From a virus: 64,000 bases of DNA. Below the pieces are notes generated by a model. The model did not search any database. It was given only the letters and a program-made list of their open reading frames with translations, and was not told the DNA's origin. The translations under genes were made by a program, and so were the position numbers. Shown here piece by piece: positions 55,165-63,824 of the stretch. Position 1 is the first letter of the stretch. Every line of letters begins with the position of its first letter. The stretch lies in IMG/VR virus record IMGVR_UViG_3300017917_001839, positions 1 through 64,000 of that record; one strand, given 5' to 3'.

Positions 55165-56569
55165 GTTGATTGTGCTTGGGATCTAGTCTCATCCACCATT
55201 CGTGTAATTCTGGGTCTGCACTATAGATATGTTCAATACGTGTGCTGCCTTCTCCACTGCGAATATCAGCAATCTTATCCTGCCAGTTGCGACCTTTGAA
55301 GAAGCTGGCTTCAGCTACATCTGGCCACTGTTCTTGGAACGTGGGTGTTACTAGCATATTCTCTAATTCACGAATTAATGTTTGTTGTTTGTGTGTGGCA
55401 CGTGGGCGAATATATTCTAAATTATCGTTGATAATTCTATTTAAAATATGACGTGGCCAAGCCATAGGACTAAACACAATGTCTGGATGGAATGCAAACA
55501 TACGCTTGGTTTCAATCTTAACATCTAACTCTAGTGCATAGTCAAAGAAGTTCTTAAGGTCAAACATGCCCGGGCCTGTTAGCGTTAAGTCCATTAGCAT
55601 ACGATCCTTGCCGCCGGGTAATGCTACACCTTCACGGAAGTTGCGATCCCACTGATCCCATTTAAGACCTGTGCGAATAAACTCTCCAATTTTACCTGTG
55701 CCATCAATACTAGCGCACATAGTCCAGTCTTTGGCTTGTGGTAGCCAATCGTATAAGTAATGTTCGCCAAAACGCACACGACTTAGGTTACTGTTATAAC
55801 GTAGGTGTACTTTGCGTAAATTGTTATCCTGTGCTAATCTATCCATAGCACGCCAGTGGATATCATACATCAGTGGCTCACCGCCTACCCAATATATTTC
55901 CTCTACTACACCGCTACAGATAGCAGCCCAGAACTCTTCTTCTACAACTTCTTTTTGGAATCGCTCAATGATAGCCTTATTCTCCGGGACCATAAAGGGT
56001 TGGTTTTCTGGGCTCCAGAGTCCGTGCTTGCGCTTTTCGCTTTCCCAGCTTGAGCTGAGTGGTTCTCCGCACATTCTACATTTAAAGTTGCATAGATTAC
56101 TGACCCTATAGTCAAAGCTAATAGGAGGCATAGCAGTATAACCATCATCATCGGTCTCCTCAAAGGCTTGTTCAATTTTATCTTTAAACAAGAACCCTGT
56201 AAACCACTGGCGGTATGTACTTTGACTTAAAATACTGTCATTGCATACTGCACACTGTGGAATAGTTTCTCCAGCCATCAGCTTCTTGCGAATGTCCTTC
56301 ATATAAGGACTGTTCCAATGTTCTGCTAGGCTAACTGGCTTATAGTCATCAATGGTGCCTACTTCTTTGTACTTGCCTGTGCTTTTATCGTTGCTGGCAT
56401 CAATATACTGACGCTGCATCATATGTTCTTCGCGGCTAGCACAACACATTCTGCGTTCGCTTTGTGGACTAATATAGGTGTGCGTCCAGGGTGCCATGCA
56501 GAATGTTTTGTTAGGCGATTCCGGGCTCATTTGTCCGTGTTCCCAAATTGGTTTAATTCTCTGTGTCAT
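55157..56569 (-). CDS. Twitch-type radical SAM protein G
   Basis: The 470-aa protein has an N-terminal extension of about 20 residues before FCMAPWTH (C24), then RMCCASRE (C42, C43) and a longer insertion before QCAVC (C106, C109). The radical SAM motif VSNLCNFKCRMC follows (C160, C164, C167), then WVGGEPL. A signal-peptide-like alternative frame exists inside it. It overlaps the Smr gene by 4 bp and gene F by 8 bp. Confidence 0.9.
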   Translation of the reverse strand: MTQRIKPIWEHGQMSPESPNKTFCMAPWTHTYISPQSERRMCCASREEHMMQRQYIDASNDKSTGKYKEVGTIDDYKPVSLAEHWNSPYMKDIRKKLMAGETIPQCAVCNDSILSQSTYRQWFTGFLFKDKIEQAFEETDDDGYTAMPPISFDYRVSNLCNFKCRMCGEPLSSSWESEKRKHGLWSPENQPFMVPENKAIIERFQKEVVEEEFWAAICSGVVEEIYWVGGEPLMYDIHWRAMDRLAQDNNLRKVHLRYNSNLSRVRFGEHYLYDWLPQAKDWTMCASIDGTGKIGEFIRTGLKWDQWDRNFREGVALPGGKDRMLMDLTLTGPGMFDLKNFFDYALELDVKIETKRMFAFHPDIVFSPMAWPRHILNRIINDNLEYIRPRATHKQQTLIRELENMLVTPTFQEQWPDVAEASFFKGRNWQDKIADIRSGEGSTRIEHIYSADPELHEWWMRLDPKHNQHG

Positions 56570-56787
56570 AATTTGTATATATCTATTACACCATAGTGGT
56601 CCATCATTGCCACTGTTATTTTATGTCGTTTAATTACTGCAAATACCAAATCAATCATTACGTGGCTATTACCGCAGATAATCTTTAATGGTAGCAGGTC
56701 TTGATTCATAAAGATAAAGTTTTCTACTAAACGATCTACTTCATGATGTCTTACACCGTGTAGGTCCAGCGTTGTGTTTTTACCCAT
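56566..56787 (-). CDS. Smr-domain protein, 73 aa
   Basis: The protein starts TTLDLHGVRHHEVDRLVENFI (DLHG at residues 8-11), with KIICGNSHVM as the conserved glycine loop near residue 40. Smr (MutS2 C-terminal-like) domains are small nucleases on nucleic acids. At 73 aa it is a minimal version. It lies between the NeuB-like and radical SAM G genes with overlaps on both sides. Why a nuclease sits in a biosynthetic array is not clear. Confidence 0.72.
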   Translation of the reverse strand: MGKNTTLDLHGVRHHEVDRLVENFIFMNQDLLPLKIICGNSHVMIDLVFAVIKRHKITVAMMDHYGVIDIYKL

Positions 56788-57517
56788 TTGCTACCTCTAA
56801 TATTTCTAAATTTTTAAAGTAATCGTAGAACTGCTCAGGTGTTAGTATTGCAGGATTATCGCTGTCCTCATCGCCTAAGTATTTTTCAATAAAGTCAACA
56901 CCTTTATATGCTACTGCTACACTAGGAAATACTCCAGCATCTCTGCTTTCGTATCCAACTGTATATTTTTGTTTTTGTAAATTATCAATAGTAGATAGTG
57001 CCAGATCTTCTGTGCTGGGAGGAAATGCATCTGTGGTATAGTATACAGTTACTTTAGCTTTGTTTGCGTATAGCACATCTACTTCTTCTAAATGACGATG
57101 ACTATAAATTACTTCTGGGAAGTTGTCTTTACAGTAACGTGTAAGTTCGTAGATATTAAATGCACCATAATGCAGTTTTACTGTTTTAGCATCACAGTGT
57201 TCTTTAACAAACTCTGCGGATTGGCTGTCGGTGATGCTCCAAATAATAGGAATACCTATACGTTTTGCAAGCGATGTAATATGTTCAGCTGATTCAGCAT
57301 CTAGCTCACTGCGCTTGGCAACTTCTAGATAAGGTAAATGTCCCCAACGGCTAGGAATAGATACGTACTTCTTTTCGTGGGGTATAAGCAAACTAGGCGT
57401 GCTTTTAGTAATTACAACCGCGTCAGCATTACACTGCGCGGCTGCAATCAATCGTGCTTCTAGAACACTAACTTTATTTTCGTGTCCTATGCCTATGTTA
57501 GCATATAATTTAGCCAT
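56780..57517 (-). CDS. NeuB-like (sialic acid synthase family) protein, lacking the SAF domain
   Basis: The 245-aa protein follows the NeuB barrel: NIGIGHENKVSVLEARLIAAAQCNADAVVITKSTP at the start, LDAESAEHITSLAKRIGIPIIWSITDSQSAEFV in the middle and YTVGYESRDAGVFPSVAVAYKGVDFIEKYLGDEDSD at the end, where NeuB proteins have VGYSDH...A...GA..IEKH. Typical NeuB is about 340 aa with a C-terminal antifreeze-like SAF domain, which is absent here. NeuB condenses phosphoenolpyruvate with an amino sugar to make nonulosonic acids. Activity without SAF is uncertain. Confidence 0.72.
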   Translation of the reverse strand: MAKLYANIGIGHENKVSVLEARLIAAAQCNADAVVITKSTPSLLIPHEKKYVSIPSRWGHLPYLEVAKRSELDAESAEHITSLAKRIGIPIIWSITDSQSAEFVKEHCDAKTVKLHYGAFNIYELTRYCKDNFPEVIYSHRHLEEVDVLYANKAKVTVYYTTDAFPPSTEDLALSTIDNLQKQKYTVGYESRDAGVFPSVAVAYKGVDFIEKYLGDEDSDNPAILTPEQFYDYFKNLEILEVANG

Positions 57518-59186
57518 TGCCCTCTACGCCGCCAAGACCATCCGTCTCAGTATCCCAACCAATGCTGCTACCGCCAATCTTCTTTAGCAGTTCAGCACGA
57601 GCTTCTGGGTCTAGCGGATTATCATACCAATCGGCGCTTTCTCCTGTCTTGCGTTCACGTAAACGTACTTCTTCTACAATCACTTCGCCATCTTCACTAA
57701 CTGTGCGATGTGCATATACACCACCATTCTTAGCAATAGTCTTAGGCTGTTGAATATCCTGTTCTTTCTTTTCCAGCGGGAATACTTTGATGCTGTCGTA
57801 AAACTCTACAAAGTTAGGGAAAGTCTTACGGAAGTCTTTGCCGCGACGTGCGTCATACTGCTCGTAGAATACCTTAAAGTCATGCTCTAGTAGCTCACGG
57901 TCCGCAGTATTACGGTGTGGAGTCTTAACAACGTCTAGGTATTCAATTAGACGACTTACCTGATCCTGTTCCCATGGCTGTACAAGCTGTAGTCCATTTG
58001 CGTCGCGCTCGTCGCGCTCACGTACTTCCTTGAGCCAGTTATAGATCTGGTCGTGATACTTTTTACGTAGCTCGTCGGGTAGTGTTAGTGGACTTTGGAA
58101 GCTAGGGAAGCGTAGAATGTTGCAGGTAAAGCCTGGACGATTGTGTCCATACTTGCGCTTCATTTCCAACATCCAATTAAAGAAGTCTACAATAGTATCC
58201 AAGCATAGCGCATTAATAGTCATCATCATGTGCAAGCCTTCAATACGTGCTTCGCTACAAATACGCTCAAAGTTATGTGTCCACTCATCCCACTTTAGTC
58301 CGTCGCGAATATATTCTGCTTGTGGGCCATATGCTTCGCAACTGGTGTACAAGTGGAAACGTGGAATGTGCTGTGTACCATTAATTAGTTTGTCAATAAG
58401 TTCTTTCTTAGAACCTAAGTTACTGTTAATAGCAAGACGCATCTTCTCTGCTTGTGGTGTACCGGCATTTTCCTTGAACCAATCAAACAACTTGTAGATG
58501 TCTGGAGTCATTGTGGGCTCACCACCAGTGACACGAATCTCTTCTAGCTCTTGGCTAAGTGTAGGCCACCAACGCCAAAACGCATCTACATATGGATTGA
58601 ACTCATCGCGATCAAATGGCTCAGCATAAGGAGCATCATCAATAAAGTGTCCACGTGCGTCACTGCGGATATTATGATAGCCGCCGTTGTTGCGGATATC
58701 CTTTACCCATGTAGTACTGAATGCAGGGTTACAGTAGCTACATGCAAACTGACAGGTACGGTTGAACGAAATTTCTAGAGTCTTAAGATTAACATCTGCG
58801 TCTGGATTTAGTTTAGCAATCTTCATCAAGTCCTCATCTTCATAGATAACAGTCTTGTATGTACGATCACTTACAGGCTCGTTGCCGTCAGCATCTTTGC
58901 CCATGTCCTCAATCTTCCAGCAGTATTCACATTCTTTAGGACGCTTGCCTTCCTGCATCATCTGACGCATTTTCTTTTTGTGCTTGGTGTTGTGAATAGC
59001 ACTGGGATTTTCTTTGATTTCTTCTAAATCAATTTGGTGTGCGGGAGGGTGATGGCAACTAGTAGTACCGCCATGCCCTAGCCAAATAGTAGCATTAAGC
59101 CACTTAGCCGCACAGAATGATTCGCTGACGCTGTCAATCATTCTCTTCTTAAACTCTCTGTGGCTTTCGCCCTGCTTACGTCCCAT
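57510..59186 (-). CDS. Twitch-type radical SAM protein H (long, CHHPP subtype)
   Basis: At 558 aa this is the longest paralogue. The N-terminus has FCAAKW (C25), then TSCHHPPAHQIDLEEIKENP (C44, a single Cys where others have CC), ECEYC (C86, C89) and the radical SAM motif FNRTCQFACSYC (C145, C149, C152), then VTGGEPT. A C-terminal extension of about 90 charged residues has no counterpart elsewhere. Gene I, directly upstream, is of the same subtype. Confidence 0.9.
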   Translation of the reverse strand: MGRKQGESHREFKKRMIDSVSESFCAAKWLNATIWLGHGGTTSCHHPPAHQIDLEEIKENPSAIHNTKHKKKMRQMMQEGKRPKECEYCWKIEDMGKDADGNEPVSDRTYKTVIYEDEDLMKIAKLNPDADVNLKTLEISFNRTCQFACSYCNPAFSTTWVKDIRNNGGYHNIRSDARGHFIDDAPYAEPFDRDEFNPYVDAFWRWWPTLSQELEEIRVTGGEPTMTPDIYKLFDWFKENAGTPQAEKMRLAINSNLGSKKELIDKLINGTQHIPRFHLYTSCEAYGPQAEYIRDGLKWDEWTHNFERICSEARIEGLHMMMTINALCLDTIVDFFNWMLEMKRKYGHNRPGFTCNILRFPSFQSPLTLPDELRKKYHDQIYNWLKEVRERDERDANGLQLVQPWEQDQVSRLIEYLDVVKTPHRNTADRELLEHDFKVFYEQYDARRGKDFRKTFPNFVEFYDSIKVFPLEKKEQDIQQPKTIAKNGGVYAHRTVSEDGEVIVEEVRLRERKTGESADWYDNPLDPEARAELLKKIGGSSIGWDTETDGLGGVEGNG

Positions 59187-59196
59187 TGTGTGTCCT

Positions 59197-60732
59197 CTAG
59201 ATCATTGCATGTGCTTCTTGGCAAATCTGCCACCAGTCATCCATTTCTGGAAACACTGATAAAAAGTCTGTGCCTCTACGCTCATCGTGTTGCGTAAAGA
59301 ACTTGTAAAAATTTGCTCGCGCTTTTAATACTTCTTCTTCACTTAACTTACTGCCCGCTTTCATCCATTCTAGATTACGACGAGCTTTATCAATTTCAAA
59401 ATCCTTAAAGCCTCTATAGTCGATGTACTGCTCGTTGGCAGCATTAAGTTCCATAAAAGCAATTGCTTCTTCTAAATAGTCCTGGTACCATTCTGGCATT
59501 ACTTGTATGCACTGCCAGTGTGGCGCTCGCAATAACGGAATGTCAAACCAAATACGTTGCTTAGGACGTATTTCATAGTCTGGGTGTTTGTGTCCACCAT
59601 TATCCGGTACTGGTATATATTTAATGCCTTGGCGATCTTTAGCAAACTCTTCGCGGAGCTCTAAAATAAACTGTAACCATTCACGGAAGCTGGTTAAGCT
59701 AAGTGCATTAAATGTATTAATAAATGTTATAGTAGTGTTGTCTGTTTCACGTAGAATACGTAACACATTCTTCTTTAGTACTTCAAAGTCCATGCCATTG
59801 CGCATATACTCTGCTTGCTTACCATAACCATCACAGCTAACGAACACAGCAAAGTTCTTACAAGCTGGTGCTACATACCAGTTGTTCCCACTGTTTGGAT
59901 TAAACTTTTGTGGGTCCTCCCAAATTTGAATCTGTTCTAGTCTCTGTAGCGATTCAATAAACCGGTCCATTAGCTGTGGCTTCGGTGGACACATATTTGA
60001 TGTAACACTCATTTCTAGCCATGCGTTAGGATTTGCATAAACATAGTCTAGTACTTTAAAAGTGTTAATGTCCATAAGTGGCTCGCCGCCAGTCATACGG
60101 AACACTTCTAGGTTCTTGTACAGCTCGGGCCACCACTTCCAAAATGCTTCTACATAAGGATTTTCATCCTGTGCCACACGCAAAGGCATTAGGCCTGCGC
60201 GAGCCAAACTTTCTGTGTTGTTGTGTTCCCCACCTACAATCTGGTAAGGACCAAAATCTTTTACTTCTTGGTGCCAGCTTGTGCTTAGGTGAGGACTGCA
60301 ATAACTGCATTTAAAGTTACAGGCTTGATTGAAGTTAACTTCTACATAACGAGGGTTAATGTTACCCTGCCATCCGGCTGCTTTAATATCTTCCTTAGCG
60401 TTTTGTGCCCAGTATTCACCACTGCGGTAAACACGGTCGCTGCGACCGCCTACATCCTCGATGCGCCAGCAATAGCTACAACCAGCTGGGCGTTTACCTT
60501 CCAACATCTCTCTGCGCTGTTCTTTTTTCTCAGACGTATTGTGTAGTGCGCTAGGATTGGCTTTTAGTTCTTCTAGGTCAATTTTATGTGTTGGTGGATG
60601 ATAGCAACTGTGCGTCATACCGTTAGTAAGATGCATAGATACCTGCGCCCACTTTGCATAACACATAGTTGGGCTAATAACATCTAGCTCTTGCTGTGCC
60701 GCATCTGCGGCTTGTTCGTATATGCTAGTCAT
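59197..60732 (-). CDS. Twitch-type radical SAM protein I (long, CYHPP subtype)
   Basis: The 511-aa protein has MCYAKW (C24), HSCYHPPTHKIDLEELKANP (C43), GCSYC (C85, C88) and the radical SAM motif FNQACNFKCSYC (C138, C142, C145), then MTGGEPL. The HPP-x-H-x-IDLEE block is shared only with gene H, so H and I are the closest pair, probably from duplication. It overlaps the SDR gene by 4 bp and is 10 bp from H. Confidence 0.9.
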   Translation of the reverse strand: MTSIYEQAADAAQQELDVISPTMCYAKWAQVSMHLTNGMTHSCYHPPTHKIDLEELKANPSALHNTSEKKEQRREMLEGKRPAGCSYCWRIEDVGGRSDRVYRSGEYWAQNAKEDIKAAGWQGNINPRYVEVNFNQACNFKCSYCSPHLSTSWHQEVKDFGPYQIVGGEHNNTESLARAGLMPLRVAQDENPYVEAFWKWWPELYKNLEVFRMTGGEPLMDINTFKVLDYVYANPNAWLEMSVTSNMCPPKPQLMDRFIESLQRLEQIQIWEDPQKFNPNSGNNWYVAPACKNFAVFVSCDGYGKQAEYMRNGMDFEVLKKNVLRILRETDNTTITFINTFNALSLTSFREWLQFILELREEFAKDRQGIKYIPVPDNGGHKHPDYEIRPKQRIWFDIPLLRAPHWQCIQVMPEWYQDYLEEAIAFMELNAANEQYIDYRGFKDFEIDKARRNLEWMKAGSKLSEEEVLKARANFYKFFTQHDERRGTDFLSVFPEMDDWWQICQEAHAMI

Positions 60733-61304
60733 GCTGGTACCTCATCACCGGTATTAGCAAAATACACTTTACCAGGCTTTGCGTTACTTAAGGCTAAGTC
60801 AACAGTTCTATTAGCATATTCAACTGTATTATCGCTGTTTAGGCCGCCCGGGCAAATACCTAGCGCATTGATACCATCTGCTGCGGCAGCATATATAAGC
60901 TGATGCTCAAGTGCCCGCAACATTCTGTATGCTAGCAGTTCCATGCCATGTTCTTTTAATACTGCAATACTGCTGGTAATAAAGATAAACTTTGTTTGTT
61001 TAAAGTATTCAACTAGATAAGTTTTAAACAACAAAACCGAATCCATATGTTCATACATGGGCTTTAGTGTATAGTCTCTGTGAAACTCGGGATGATAGTC
61101 TAGGAATGGCTGTTGGAAACCACCACTTACATGTTGATTAAAAATAATCATGTCGGGTGCGTCGAGACCTTCTACAAAATCTTTTGGTTCTGTATAGTCA
61201 ACTGTGCCGCGACCAAACGCAAAAACATGATGGCCAGCAGACTCTAGTGCTGCCTTAACTGCAACAGCAAAAGGAGAAGTTGAACCAAACAGCCATACTA
61301 TCAC
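60729..61304 (-). CDS. Short-chain dehydrogenase/reductase-like protein
   Basis: The 191-aa protein begins MIVWLFGSTSPFAVAVKAALESAGHHVFAFGR, an NAD(P)-binding start with a loosened glycine motif. It has a strand MIIFNQHVSG, FIFITSSIAVL with the catalytic Ser, and AYRMLRALEH where the Tyr is followed by Arg at the Lys position (YxxxR). ALGICPGGLNS fits the conserved PG after the active site. It is shorter than typical SDRs (about 250 aa), and the Lys-to-Arg change makes activity uncertain. It overlaps both neighbours by 4 bp. Confidence 0.7.
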   Translation of the reverse strand: MIVWLFGSTSPFAVAVKAALESAGHHVFAFGRGTVDYTEPKDFVEGLDAPDMIIFNQHVSGGFQQPFLDYHPEFHRDYTLKPMYEHMDSVLLFKTYLVEYFKQTKFIFITSSIAVLKEHGMELLAYRMLRALEHQLIYAAAADGINALGICPGGLNSDNTVEYANRTVDLALSNAKPGKVYFANTGDEVPA

Positions 61305-62299
61305 TGTAACAAGCCTTTTTCTAACAGCTCTTGAATCTGCTTTTCACGAATCATTACACCCCAACGGCGTGGGTTTACATAAGTCTTTTTAAAGAACTTA
61401 CACATCTGCGGATTAGGATCAAACAGCATCATTTCATTGATGCCTTCGTTGAGTTCTTTACCTAGATCGCATACTGCATTATACAACATTTCTTTGCTCC
61501 ATGCAACCTTTGTATAGCGACAAACAGTATCGCCTGCAAACTGCGGAGCAATTTCTTTATTGAAATAATCCTTAAACCATTCATAATCAGCAATTTGGTT
61601 TGTGTCCCAATCTGTAAGTACGGTTAACTTACAACCTAAACGTGCGCCGTAAATTGCCCATAGACCATTTTCAACATCGGTGCCAATATTGCACCATGTC
61701 TGTAGTCTGTTATAGTTGCCCCACCAAATTTTGTCCTTGAACTCATCAGCGCGAACACGCTTGCCCTGATCCAGACTCATCTTCACGCCTTCACGGAAGC
61801 CTGCACGAAAAGCCTGGAACGGGCTGGCTGTTTGATGTACTTCACTGAATGTGTCGTTTAACTGAATATAGTTTAGCTTCCAGCAGAACTCCATACCTTC
61901 GCCATCGGCCGCTGCTTCATGGGTCTGCATTTGTAACGCATATTCTTTTGGCCAGCACTTTAGGCCGCCATTGCCGTACACTAGTCCGTTCAACAAATTC
62001 TTAGCATTCCAACTAAAGATGCTTTGGCTGATATTGTTGCCGTCGTGGTCGGTGTCAGGTACATCTAGCACCTGCTCAAAGAAGTCGTCCATTACGATGT
62101 TGTCGCCGTCTACCGTAATAAAGCGATCAGTTTCGCTTTGTGCAGCCGCGGCTTTATGAGCCGCATCAAACCCCTTAACACCGTGAATTCTTTTGGCCCA
62201 AGGAACCTTATTAAGGAGGTCAGCCCAATTTTCTTCGGCGTTGGGCTCATCGTAACTAATATAGAAGATGTCTAGTTCAGTAACATCAATTTTGGCCAT
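61301..62299 (-). CDS. GT-A-like glycosyltransferase-type protein, single module
   Basis: The 332-aa protein begins ELDIFYISYDEPNAEENWADLL and continues with AKRIHGVKGFDAAHKAAA, FITVDGDNIVMDDFF (DGD, D64 and D66, at the position of the GT-A DxD) and GLVYGNGGLKCWPKEY. The order and wording equal the last module of the 1358-aa protein. I recognise this family from marine T4-like phages, where it is annotated only as hypothetical or glycosyltransferase-like. It has its own probable late promoter at 62328. Confidence 0.65.
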   Translation of the reverse strand: MAKIDVTELDIFYISYDEPNAEENWADLLNKVPWAKRIHGVKGFDAAHKAAAAQSETDRFITVDGDNIVMDDFFEQVLDVPDTDHDGNNISQSIFSWNAKNLLNGLVYGNGGLKCWPKEYALQMQTHEAAADGEGMEFCWKLNYIQLNDTFSEVHQTASPFQAFRAGFREGVKMSLDQGKRVRADEFKDKIWWGNYNRLQTWCNIGTDVENGLWAIYGARLGCKLTVLTDWDTNQIADYEWFKDYFNKEIAPQFAGDTVCRYTKVAWSKEMLYNAVCDLGKELNEGINEMMLFDPNPQMCKFFKKTYVNPRRWGVMIREKQIQELLEKGLLQ

Positions 62300-62314
62300 A
62301 TGTGTGTCCTGTAA

Positions 62315-62971
62315 TTAAGTACGCACATATTTATCAAACGCTTTTGTGGTGTAGATGCTACATTGGCTGTAGTCTGTGTCAGTTTTAATTTCAATTTCTT
62401 CAGACGTAATCAAGTTTGCTAAACTAACATTAACGGTCTTTAGCATAAAATGCGGATCGTTCTTAGCAGTAATATAAAACTTTAAGATCTTCTTTCCCTT
62501 AGCAACCATGTTACTGGGTTCAACGTCCGAATACTTCTTTATCAAATTTTTATGGGCTGTTACCGTAAACTCTGTTGCCGTTAATTTACATTTGATATCA
62601 TAGCTGCTTGTTTTTGCAGGTTCTACCAAAGAAAGGAATTCCTCTTCAGCAGCAACATATTGGCTTTCAACAGATCTACTTTCAATGCTGAACAAATTAT
62701 CTACTAGCGGATCTTGCTTAACATAGAATAAGTTATGATTCTTACCTTTGAGTATCTCTACTTGATCCTGTGTAAACTCATGCTTGTTAGTCCAGTGTGA
62801 TAATACTTCTACATCTTCATCTGTGGTAACGCATAGAATAGTACCTGTTTCATCAAAGTAAACAGTTGCAGGTTTATTTGAGTTAGCTTTAATCAATGCA
62901 CCGGCTGTGCCGCCTGCTGCTTCTTTAGCTGCAATAAATCGCAGACGTCTTAGCTCTGCTTCAGATTCCAT
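62315..62971 (-). CDS. Unknown protein, 218 aa
   Basis: A helical N-terminus (EAELRRLRFIAAKEAAGGTAGAL) is followed by a beta-rich body (ATVYFDETGTILCVTTDEDVEVLSHW; LKFYITAKNDPHFMLKTVNVSL) with no catalytic motif. The pattern of strands ending in VNVSL could fit a virion or sugar-binding domain. It overlaps the GT gene by 11 bp, so it belongs to the cluster by layout. No known family is recognised. Confidence 0.65.
   Translation of the reverse strand: MESEAELRRLRFIAAKEAAGGTAGALIKANSNKPATVYFDETGTILCVTTDEDVEVLSHWTNKHEFTQDQVEILKGKNHNLFYVKQDPLVDNLFSIESRSVESQYVAAEEEFLSLVEPAKTSSYDIKCKLTATEFTVTAHKNLIKKYSDVEPSNMVAKGKKILKFYITAKNDPHFMLKTVNVSLANLITSEEIEIKTDTDYSQCSIYTTKAFDKYVRT
62328..62335 (-). promoter_or_regulatory. 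T4-late-like promoter box GATAAATA (leftward)
   Basis: TATTTATC reads GATAAATA leftward inside the 3' end of the 218-aa gene, 29 bp before ATG 62299. An AGGACACAC leader with an imperfect inverted repeat follows. It is an internal promoter for the downstream genes. Confidence 0.6.
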
Positions 62972-63824
62972 AATCCTGCTCCATTTGTTTTATCATATCA
63001 GCAGTTATCCAATCTTTTTCTACGTAATGAAATGGCAGTGTTTGCTGAAAGTTACCAATTTTAAAATCTGTATAACTGTTATAGTATGTAGGTAGAGTGT
63101 CTGTCCAACACTCACTAATTTTGCTACTAGGCACATTCTGTACATGGCTCTTCATGTGTACAAACGTTGGTACTGCATCAATGTTTTCTCGGGTACATTC
63201 ATGTTCAATACCCAGTAGCTGCATAGCTAGTGCAAATGCAACGTCACCGCTGAGCCAATCAGGTTTGCCTTCAGGCATATACTTGTAGAAGAAACGCTGC
63301 CAGTGCTGGAATACAATTTCAGTCATAGCAAACAATTCACTTGCTAGTTCACTTTTCTTAAAATAAAAGAAAGCGGTGTACACATTGGGTAGATTGTTTT
63401 TTACAAAGTATTCACGATAGTAGTTACTGCTAACAGTTTCTCCGCGGAAGGTACGCACCTTAGTAGTAGCCCATACATCACGCTGTGCTAGTATATCCCA
63501 CCAGTGACTTACATCTGTGGGGAAGATCATATCTGTGTCTAATATAACTGTTTCGTCATACGGAGTCATATACAAGTATTTCCACTTGTTGTTGATCTTC
63601 CACTCTGCATCTGCTGCATCATCCTGCCAAGGAATGTCAACTATGTAATCAAACACTTGCTTGTGCTTACTAGTAATTAGCTTTTTAGTTTCAGCGTCAA
63701 CACAGACTGTTAGATTGTTAACAGTGCTTTGAGTAAGTTTTAAGTTGAGCGCAAGGGCATAAGCCTGCTGGAGGTAATCCACAGACTTTGTGTTTTGTGC
63801 TATAACTATATAACCTCTACTCAT
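62961..63824 (-). CDS. GT-A glycosyltransferase with DxD motif
   Basis: The 287-aa protein starts YIVIAQNTKSVDYLQQAYALALNLKLTQ and has DETVILDTDMIFPTDVSHWW, with D96 and D98 forming the metal- and sugar-nucleotide-binding DxD. WLSGDVAFALAMQLLGIEHE follows in the acceptor half. The arrangement matches GT-A phage/bacterial glycosyltransferases of GT8/GT32 type. The start codon overlaps the stop of the aldolase-like gene, so translation is coupled. Confidence 0.8.
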   Translation of the reverse strand: MSRGYIVIAQNTKSVDYLQQAYALALNLKLTQSTVNNLTVCVDAETKKLITSKHKQVFDYIVDIPWQDDAADAEWKINNKWKYLYMTPYDETVILDTDMIFPTDVSHWWDILAQRDVWATTKVRTFRGETVSSNYYREYFVKNNLPNVYTAFFYFKKSELASELFAMTEIVFQHWQRFFYKYMPEGKPDWLSGDVAFALAMQLLGIEHECTRENIDAVPTFVHMKSHVQNVPSSKISECWTDTLPTYYNSYTDFKIGNFQQTLPFHYVEKDWITADMIKQMEQDYGI

